Positions 58,201-64,000 of a DNA stretch of 64,000 nucleotides are shown in pieces (the stretch's first letter is position 1; the number at the start of each line of letters is the position of its first letter). The DNA lies in NCBI GenBank assembly GCA_036653595.1, contig JAVVTQ010000003.1:1-64000 (forward strand). Reading direction: 5' to 3'. The stretch comes from JAVVTQ01 sp036653595. GTDB lineage: Bacteria; Bacillota; Clostridia; Oscillospirales; Ruminococcaceae. Both the position numbers and the translations under genes were made by a program. A model generated the notes under the pieces. That model searched no databases. It saw only the letters and a program-made list of their open reading frames with translations, and was not told where the DNA came from.

Positions 58201-59108
58201 CACCCCTCATTTAACATGCTCTTGCTGTAATTCTCCAAAGGATGCTTTGAGGTGAACTCATCAACTGCCAAAATGCATTCGGGAACACGCTGTGTGAAAA
58301 GAGTGGCAGGATATTCCAATGTAGCGTCGCTGAAAAGCAGAACACGCACGACAGTCTGTTTCCAAGCACCTGTCGCAATCATAAACACGACACGCTTTGC
58401 TGTGAGCATTGATTTAAATCCTATCGTAAGAGCAAATGGCGGTACAAGGTCGGGACAGCCTCCCCATTTTCTGTGACTTTGCGCTATTATTGTTTCATCA
58501 GAAATCTTCACAATTCGAGTTTTGGATTCGGCATACTCGTCCAACGTGATTCTCCCATATGTGTCGCGCGGTGACTCGTTGAAGGCGACAAGACCTTTAT
58601 AGCCAATGCCCGCCCACACGGTATCTATTCCGCCAACTTGCGCAACCTTATTGTCCAGATAGTCCATATCTTCAAGCTTAGGCCAAATCCTCTGTTCCAA
58701 CGGCACATTCAATTCATCGGGAATTCTGCTGTAAAACATGTCGTCCATGATGCCACGCAGACAGTTGTGCGTTTTTCCGTATGGGAAAGGCCTTGTGTTT
58801 CTGTCAAGCCATTCATCCATGTGAAAAGCATAGAGGTTTTTTAGGCTTATTTTTTCATCAACAACTCTTTTTATAAAAGTTTCGTACTGCTGACGCGGCC
58901 CTGCTGGCAGCACCCATTTGGTCTGCATCTTCTTCTTATTGTTCTCTATAATTTCCTCAGCCATGAGATTTCCTATGTAATCCATGATTTCCGCCGGGGT
59001 TTTGCGTATGACAACCTTATCGATTTTTCTGTCGGGATGTGACGAGAGCTCTGTGCTCGGTACCCGACACCAAGTCTGCAGCTCCTGAGCGTCTATTGCG
59101 TATGGCAT
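58197..59108 (-). CDS. NagB-like isomerase with altered active site
   Basis: 303 residues of the glucosamine-6-phosphate isomerase/6-phosphogluconolactonase fold. It retains LPAGPRQQYETF (phosphate loop), YAFHMDEW with Asp98 (the general base) and GIDTVWAGIGYKGLVAFNE with Glu178. In NagB the matching loop is NDGHIAFNE: here Lys171 replaces Asp and Leu173 replaces the ring-opening His. The protein also has a 30-residue N-terminal extension. It therefore belongs to a divergent branch that likely acts on another sugar phosphate or is not a deaminase. AGGAGG precedes the ATG. It leads the minus-strand operon with the kinase. Confidence 0.85.
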   Translation of the reverse strand: MPYAIDAQELQTWCRVPSTELSSHPDRKIDKVVIRKTPAEIMDYIGNLMAEEIIENNKKKMQTKWVLPAGPRQQYETFIKRVVDEKISLKNLYAFHMDEWLDRNTRPFPYGKTHNCLRGIMDDMFYSRIPDELNVPLEQRIWPKLEDMDYLDNKVAQVGGIDTVWAGIGYKGLVAFNESPRDTYGRITLDEYAESKTRIVKISDETIIAQSHRKWGGCPDLVPPFALTIGFKSMLTAKRVVFMIATGAWKQTVVRVLLFSDATLEYPATLFTQRVPECILAVDEFTSKHPLENYSKSMLNEGW

Positions 59109-59139
59109 ATTGACCTCCTATAATGTGCATTATGATTAT

Positions 59140-59168
59140 ACGATAATTGAAATCATATTAAATGTCAA
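59140..59168 (-). promoter_or_regulatory. Promoter of the NagB-like/kinase operon
   Basis: Minus strand: TTGACA (59168-59163), 17 bases, TATCGT (59145-59140), about 30 bases before the start codon at 59108. Confidence 0.5.
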
Positions 59169-59194
59169 TCAATTTTAATAATTAGTTTGCATAA

Positions 59195-59279
59195 TTTAAT
59201 AAAATATAAAATTTCAATATTTAATAAAAATATTTGCGTATTGTTGACAAAAGCTTTAAGTATGATACAATTTAATAAA
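59195..59279. promoter_or_regulatory. Three copies of a candidate LacI-type operator
   Basis: ATTTAATAAAA occurs at 59194-59204, 59219-59229 and 59270-59280 (core TTTAATAAA at 59195, 59220 and 59271). The 12-mer ATTTAATAAAAT is palindromic at 10 of 12 positions. The third copy overlaps the -10 box of the lacI-type gene; the first two lie between the divergent promoters. A similar ATTTAGTAAAAT sits just behind the ABC promoter at 60488-60499. Confidence 0.45.
59244..59271 (+). promoter_or_regulatory. Promoter of the LacI-type regulator gene
   Basis: TTGACA (59244-59249), 16 bases, TACAAT (59266-59271) with an extended TG. A strong sigma-A promoter, so repression is likely needed. Confidence 0.7.
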
Positions 59280-59320
59280 ATAGCTTATTCGAAACCATTA
59301 AAACCCGGGGTGAAGTATTG

Positions 59321-60340
59321 ATGAATCTCAAAGAAATTGCCAAACAAGCAGGAGTCTCTTCCGCCACAGTGTCAATGGTGCTGCACAATAAAGACGGCGT
59401 AAGCAAAGAAACGAGAATTAAAATCGAAAATATGCTCCGCGAAAATGAATATAAAATATCTGACAAGCTGGAGATTATGGGCACCTCGGGCGCAAAAAAC
59501 ATCAGATTTCTCAAATATAGCCTGAGCTCATATCTGGTCGACGACAACCCCGGATTTATATCTTCGATAATCGATTCGGTCGAGCGCGAATGCAGAAGAC
59601 TGGGTTATAATTTGATGATGACGGCGTTCAAAAAGAAAAATGCAGATGAAATATTTCAAAACCTGAAAAAGGAAAACCCGGATGGAATTGTTCTGCTGGG
59701 CACAGAATGGACAGACGAGGACTGCAAATATTTGGACGGTATGAACATACCAATTGTTGTTTTGGACAATTACATTCCAAATCGACCGCTCAACTGTGTT
59801 ACAGGCAGTCCACAGGCGAACATATCAACGGCAATGAGGTTCCTTTATAATAAGGGACATCGCGAGATAGGCTATCTCATGAACACCGAGCCATCCTGCA
59901 ACTGCATAGAAAGCTACAAAAGCTACAGGGAAACAGTCTGTGAACTTGGGCTAAAACTGGACGAAAATATTATATTCAATATAATGCCGACCTTTGCGGG
60001 CGCCTATGAATCAATGAAGGAAATATTAAAGACGCGCAGCGCAATGCCTACGGCGCTTCTCACGAACAACGACAATCTTGCGCTGGGGGCAATGAAAGCT
60101 CTAAAGGAAAGCGGATACAGAGTACCTGAGGACGTCGCGCTCATAGGCAGTGACGATACGGCGGCGGCTGCAATGTCAGACCCTCCTCTCACGACAATGC
60201 ACCCGGACTGCAAACGCATAGGAATATGGGCGATGAGGCTGCTGTGCGACATTATAGAATATCCTGACATTCCGGTCACAAAGATACGCTTGCATTCCAA
60301 ATTGGTGGAAAGGAAGAGCACGGATATAAAAAGAAGATAA
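59321..60340 (+). CDS. LacI family transcriptional repressor
   Basis: 339 residues from ATG 59321 (a TTG one codon earlier is less likely). The N-terminal HTH and hinge read MNLKEIAKQAGVSSATVSMVLHNKDGVSKETRIKI. The C-terminal domain is a sugar-binding-protein fold with GDDT-like DVALIGSDDTAAAAMSDPPLTTMH. It lies between the two sugar operons and likely represses both until its sugar or sugar phosphate binds. The ribosome site GGGGTGAAG lies just ahead of the ATG. Confidence 0.93.
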   Translation: MNLKEIAKQAGVSSATVSMVLHNKDGVSKETRIKIENMLRENEYKISDKLEIMGTSGAKNIRFLKYSLSSYLVDDNPGFISSIIDSVERECRRLGYNLMMTAFKKKNADEIFQNLKKENPDGIVLLGTEWTDEDCKYLDGMNIPIVVLDNYIPNRPLNCVTGSPQANISTAMRFLYNKGHREIGYLMNTEPSCNCIESYKSYRETVCELGLKLDENIIFNIMPTFAGAYESMKEILKTRSAMPTALLTNNDNLALGAMKALKESGYRVPEDVALIGSDDTAAAAMSDPPLTTMHPDCKRIGIWAMRLLCDIIEYPDIPVTKIRLHSKLVERKSTDIKRR

Positions 60341-60379
60341 TCTAAACATAATTTTTACGATAAAGGTATATTTAATAAA

Positions 60380-60405
60380 AAAAGCTCGGCAAAAGCCGAG
60401 CTTTT
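60380..60405 (+). terminator. Terminator of the LacI-type gene
   Basis: An 11-bp perfect stem AAAAGCTCGGC / GCCGAGCTTTT (60380-60390 with 60395-60405) with an AAAA loop. Confidence 0.85.
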
Positions 60406-60439
60406 ACTAATTTTATTTTTAAAATTAACTAAATTACTA

Positions 60440-60497
60440 TTGACATATAAAATATTCTCGGTTATGATGTCAGTATTGAAAAGTAATATTTAGTAAA
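60440..60497 (+). promoter_or_regulatory. Promoter and candidate operator of the ABC operon
   Basis: TTGACA (60440-60445), 17 bases, TATGAT (60463-60468). The motif TTTAGTAAA (60489-60497) starts about 14 bases after the likely transcription start, where a bound repressor would block elongation. Confidence 0.65.
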
Positions 60498-60528
60498 ATT
60501 TAATCGGAAAATGTCAAGGAGAGCGGAT

Positions 60529-62049
60529 ATGAGCGAAAAGTGGCTGACGATGAAAAAGATCAACAAGTACTTTCCGGGCGTGAAAGCGCTTGAGGATGTG
60601 AGCTTTTCGGTCAACAAGGGTGAGGTAGTCGCACTGCTTGGTGAAAATGGAGCGGGAAAATCGACGCTCATGAACATACTGGGAGGGCTTTATAAGGCTG
60701 ATGGCGGAGAGATTCAAATAAACGGTGAACCGGCCGCGATAAGAAGTGTCAGCGACGCGCAGAAGTACGGCATCGCGTTCATACATCAGGAACTCAGTTT
60801 GTTTAAACAACTTCCGATATACGAGAATATGTTCATAGATGACTTACATATAAACAAGAAATTCCCGATCTTTATAGACAGACATGACATGCGCAAAAAA
60901 GCAAAGGAAATGCTTGAGACATTGGGAATTGACCTGGATGTTAATAAGCAAGTAGGAGAGCTCTCCGTAAGCCATCAGCAAATTGTGGAAATAGCAGGTG
61001 CACTGATAAAAAATGTCAGCACAATTATACTTGATGAGCCATCGACCTCATTGGCGAAGAAGGAACGTGAGAAGCTCTATGATTTGATACGAAAGCTGAA
61101 AGAAGAAAACAAAGCGGTAATCTACATAACACATGATTTGGACGACGCGTTAAAGCTTTGCGATAGGGCAGTTGTTCTGCGAGACGGAAAAAACGCCGGG
61201 GATGCACCTTGCAGAGACATAACCAAGGAAGATATTATCAAGATGATGATCGGAAGCAAGAGCGGAAAGAGCTTCCATAAGACATATAAGGATTTAAGCG
61301 AAGAGTGTGTCGTGTTGAAAGCGGAGGGAATATCCACTTCAACAAAGCTTGACAATGTCTCGTTTGAACTTAAGCGCGGAGAGGTATTGGGGATGTACGG
61401 GCTGGTTGGTTCCGGAAGGACCGAGCTGATTCAGGCCATCTATGGCCTGGATAAAAGCGCTACCGGAAAAGTGTGGGTGAGGGGAAAGCTTCTTAAAAAA
61501 AGAAACCCTCTTATAATGAAGAAAAACAGCATGGGTTATCTGACGGAGAACAGGCGCGACGAGGGATTGTTTCTTTCGCTGGGAATAGACCAGAATATAG
61601 TTATAACGGACATCCACAAAATCGTCAAAGGCCTTTTTCGCCGAATTGACAAGAAAAAGGCAGACAAAATCACCGCGGACACAATAGAAAAGCTGAGAAT
61701 AAGAACTCCCAGTCCTTACCAGATGGCAGGAAAGCTTTCCGGAGGAAACCAGCAAAAGGTCATAATCGGAAAATGGCTTCACCTTGATCCCGAAATTCTC
61801 ATTCTAGATGAACCGACAAAGGGAATTGACGTGGGGGCAAAGGAAGAAATTTATCGGCTTATAAACACGCTGGTGGACAATGGAATTTCGGTTTTGCTTA
61901 TATCTTCGGAAATCGAAGAAATAATGGGGCTGAGCGACTCAATTCAAGTGATGCATGATGGAAAAATCAGCAGCCGCCTCGATGCAAGAACAACAGATCA
62001 GGCGACGATATTACGCTTTACAATGGGGGATAGCCGTGGACTTGCTTAA
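60529..62049 (+). CDS. Ribose-type sugar ABC transporter ATPase
   Basis: 506 residues from ATG 60529 (AAGGAGAG upstream; the earlier ATG 60511 overlaps it). Two ATPase halves: GENGAGKSTLMN, SVSHQQIVEIAGAL and TIILDEPSTSL, then the degenerate GLVGSGRTELIQAIYGL and LSGGNQQKVIIGKWL with LILDEPTKGIDVGA. CUT2 class like RbsA and MglA. It overlaps the permease gene by 14 bases. Specificity is not readable from the ATPase. Confidence 0.93.
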   Translation: MSEKWLTMKKINKYFPGVKALEDVSFSVNKGEVVALLGENGAGKSTLMNILGGLYKADGGEIQINGEPAAIRSVSDAQKYGIAFIHQELSLFKQLPIYENMFIDDLHINKKFPIFIDRHDMRKKAKEMLETLGIDLDVNKQVGELSVSHQQIVEIAGALIKNVSTIILDEPSTSLAKKEREKLYDLIRKLKEENKAVIYITHDLDDALKLCDRAVVLRDGKNAGDAPCRDITKEDIIKMMIGSKSGKSFHKTYKDLSEECVVLKAEGISTSTKLDNVSFELKRGEVLGMYGLVGSGRTELIQAIYGLDKSATGKVWVRGKLLKKRNPLIMKKNSMGYLTENRRDEGLFLSLGIDQNIVITDIHKIVKGLFRRIDKKKADKITADTIEKLRIRTPSPYQMAGKLSGGNQQKVIIGKWLHLDPEILILDEPTKGIDVGAKEEIYRLINTLVDNGISVLLISSEIEEIMGLSDSIQVMHDGKISSRLDARTTDQATILRFTMGDSRGLA

Positions 62050-63004
62050 AAAGACAAACAGAGCTAAAATTGCGGATTTCCTGATGGCAAATGGCGTAAA
62101 AATTGCAGTACTGATATTTATTGTTGTCTTGGGATTTACGCAGGAGCATTTTCTGTCAATCAGAAATATATCAAGCATACTGTCCGCATCGGGCACTACA
62201 TATTTGTGTGCGCTGGCTATTTCACTCGTTATGTTTACCAACTGTATTGATCTCAGCATAGGCGGCAACATATATCTCTGTGCAGCCGTAGGGACTTATC
62301 TTAACTGTATCGGCTGGGGCACTGCATCGCTGATTGTTGCGATGCTGATCGTAGGTACTTTTTGCGGACTGATCAATGGACTGATATCGGCATCGCTAAA
62401 AGTGTACCCAATGCTCAACACCGTGGCAACGGGATATGTTTTTCGCGGTCTGGCATTTATATTCACAAAAGGCGCGTTGGCACATATGCCGAAATCATGG
62501 AACGACATTGCGCAGATAAACCTTTTCGGAATCCCCATAACAGTATTTCTGCCACTTATCGTCGGCGTGGTGCTTCATATTTTCATGATGAACACAAAGA
62601 CCGGGCGTCAGATATACGCGGTTGGAGACAATGTTAAGACGGCAAAGGAACGCGGAATAAATGTCTTTAACATAAAAACACTGGTTTACTGCATAAACGG
62701 ATTCCTGTGCGGCATCGCTGCAATTCTCATAAGTGCACAGGTAATGAGCGTACCGTCCTCGATGGGTATTGGGCTTGAAAACACGGCTATGCTTGCCGCC
62801 GTTCTGGGCGGAGTCAGTTTTGCAGGCGGAAAAGGAAAGCTTTTTCCCGGCGTCTTCTTTGGCGCCATGCTCTATGCGACCGTTTCAAATGCAATGGTGC
62901 TTATGCAGGCAAATGCATATTTGTATAATGTCATTTACGGTTCCGTCATACTCACGGTCATAATTTTGGATGTTGTGAGAACATCGAATAAAAAGCTGCT
63001 TTAA
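62036..63004 (+). CDS. Ribose-type sugar ABC transporter permease
   Basis: 322 residues from GTG 62036, with GGGGGA upstream; longer frames run into the ATPase gene. About eight to ten hydrophobic spans of the BPD_transp_2 class. LAISLVMFTNCIDLSIGGNIYL, GLINGLISASLKVYPMLNTVATGYVFRG and GLENTAMLAAVLGGVSFAGGKGKLFPG are typical. It forms the channel with the ATPase encoded before it. Confidence 0.92.
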   Translation: MDLLKKTNRAKIADFLMANGVKIAVLIFIVVLGFTQEHFLSIRNISSILSASGTTYLCALAISLVMFTNCIDLSIGGNIYLCAAVGTYLNCIGWGTASLIVAMLIVGTFCGLINGLISASLKVYPMLNTVATGYVFRGLAFIFTKGALAHMPKSWNDIAQINLFGIPITVFLPLIVGVVLHIFMMNTKTGRQIYAVGDNVKTAKERGINVFNIKTLVYCINGFLCGIAAILISAQVMSVPSSMGIGLENTAMLAAVLGGVSFAGGKGKLFPGVFFGAMLYATVSNAMVLMQANAYLYNVIYGSVILTVIILDVVRTSNKKLL

Positions 63005-63044
63005 TCCGACGGAGGTCGGAAAAAATAAATAAGGGAGAAACAAA

Positions 63045-64000
63045 ATGAAAAAAGTACTGTCAATTCTGCTAATTCTTGCGCTGACATTTACACTGGTGTC
63101 ATGCACACAGGAAAAAGAACCCGAATCGGAGAAAAAGGGAAAGCTCCTTCTGGGTTTGTCCTTTGCTTCGCTTGACGCGCTGTATTTCCAGGCTCAAAAG
63201 GAGCGCGCTGAAAAGGCTGCAACAGAACTGGGCTTTGATATCGTCATAGCCGTTGCTGACAATGATTCGAACAAACAGCTTCAGCAGTGCGAGGATATGC
63301 TCACGCAAAAAGTCGATGCACTGCTTGTCGTCCCCGTGGACAAGGTTGCCATTGTATCCGTTGTAGACGCATGTGTCGAAAAACAAATCCCCTATATCGC
63401 GGTTGGGCGTATGCCTGAGGACATGACCAATGTGGCATTTGCTGCAAAGGGCGATAACATTGACCGCGCGTGGGAATCGGCCAAGCTTATTCGCAAAATA
63501 GCCGACGATATGGGAAAAACAGGCACAATCAAGGTCATTGAAATGATAGGAAATCTCACAGACCAAGCGGCTGTGGAGCGTCATCAGGGCTTTGTTGAAG
63601 CTTCTGTCAAGTACAATTTGGAAATTGTGGGCGAGGTCAATACAGAGTGGGATACAGAGAAAGCGTACAACAGATTTAACGATCTCATGCAGGTAGTTGA
63701 CAAGTTTGACGCTGTCTACATGCCCTCCGATATGCTAATCTCCGGCTGCTTCTCAGTTCTTGAAAAGGAAGGCCTCTACTTCCCGGTGGGAGATCCCAAA
63801 CACATTATTGTATGCGGAACAGACGCAGACGCCTATGCAGTATCAGAGGTTTCCAAGCGCAATCTCGATTTCTCGGTTGCCGCGGACGCTTTTGAAACAA
63901 TTATGACTGCAATAACAACAACACTGGAAATCCTGGATGGCAAAATGCCGGCTGAAAAAATACATATAGTTCCGACATCCTGCGTTGCCACATGGAATGT
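63045..64000 (+). CDS. Ribose-type sugar ABC substrate-binding lipoprotein (cut by window end)
   Basis: At least 318 residues from ATG 63045 (GGGAG upstream); the stop lies beyond the window. The signal ends LVSC, so Cys20 is lipidated. The mature part begins KLLLGLSFASLDALYFQAQKERAEKAATELGF and contains VDALLVVPVDKVAI and VICGTDADAYAVSEV, the pattern of RbsB/Peripl_BP_4 proteins. The ligand is unknown; the linked kinase and NagB-like protein suggest an unusual sugar. Confidence 0.9.
   Translation, partial: MKKVLSILLILALTFTLVSCTQEKEPESEKKGKLLLGLSFASLDALYFQAQKERAEKAATELGFDIVIAVADNDSNKQLQQCEDMLTQKVDALLVVPVDKVAIVSVVDACVEKQIPYIAVGRMPEDMTNVAFAAKGDNIDRAWESAKLIRKIADDMGKTGTIKVIEMIGNLTDQAAVERHQGFVEASVKYNLEIVGEVNTEWDTEKAYNRFNDLMQVVDKFDAVYMPSDMLISGCFSVLEKEGLYFPVGDPKHIIVCGTDADAYAVSEVSKRNLDFSVAADAFETIMTAITTTLEILDGKMPAEKIHIVPTSCVATWN

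Noticed and set aside
1..64000. CRISPR arrays, insertion sequences, tRNA or rRNA genes, prophage
   Set aside because: I found no regular spacer array, transposase-like frame, terminal repeats, cloverleaf or rRNA segments on reading the window.

Overview
ORGANISM. The gene set points to a strictly anaerobic, fermentative, low-to-moderate GC Firmicute of the class Clostridia. The evidence is a Rex redox repressor with a fused aldehyde/alcohol dehydrogenase AdhE, a group B-type [FeFe] hydrogenase, the NfnAB electron-bifurcating transhydrogenase, YesMN-type two-component sugar sensing, a Gram-positive type IV pilus operon without secretin genes, and several TTG start codons behind strong GGAGG-type ribosome sites. 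I cannot name a genus. No rRNA, tRNA, CRISPR array, insertion sequence or phage gene was recognised. LAYOUT. 1-3.5 kb: tail of an EamA-type transporter, a secreted papain-like protein with an InlB-type repeat, a 130-bp tandem repeat, a NUDIX hydrolase and RidA. 3.5-12.9 kb: a galactose/glucose uptake locus made of an AraC-type response regulator, a sensor kinase, two membrane-anchored sugar-binding proteins, then MglB-MglA-MglC and a small membrane protein. 13-19.4 kb (minus strand): HdeD-like protein, [FeFe] hydrogenase, and the operon rex-adhE-kinase behind a clear Rex operator. 19.6-21.8 kb: a LysR regulator and a divergent PAP2 phosphatase. 22.1-32.2 kb (minus strand): a full type IV pilus operon in the order pilA, pilD, pilC, pilM, pilN, pilO, a GspK/PilX-like pilin, two more prepilins, pilB, pilT. 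32.5-37.5 kb: GH3 beta-glucosidase, queuosine-precursor transporter, zinc phospholipase-like protein and a TetR regulator. 37.7-42.8 kb: a TetR-controlled flavoenzyme operon (GlpA-like with a BON-like N-terminus, GlpB-like, DUF1667, alkylglycerone-phosphate-synthase-like). 43.0-43.4 kb: cold shock protein with a structured leader. 43.7-48.3 kb: a tightly coupled five-gene cluster of sugar-modifying and glycosyl-transferring enzymes whose product is unknown. 48.4-54.6 kb: YhhN with a duplicated 3' end, then GH13 alpha-glucosidase, GH36 alpha-galactosidase and a GPH symporter. 54.8-57.1 kb: NfnAB. 57.2-64 kb: a LacI-regulated locus with a divergent NagB-like protein and PfkB kinase on one side and a ribose-type ABC importer on the other, cut off by the window end. 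HOW IT FITS. Sugars enter by two CUT2 ABC importers and one symporter, are released by three glycosidases, and are fermented. Reducing power is balanced by NfnAB, the hydrogenase and Rex-controlled AdhE. The least explained parts are the anchored binding proteins beside the two-component system, the five-gene glycan cluster with its five-cysteine flavoprotein, the TetR flavoenzyme operon, and the NagB-like enzyme that lacks the usual catalytic histidine.
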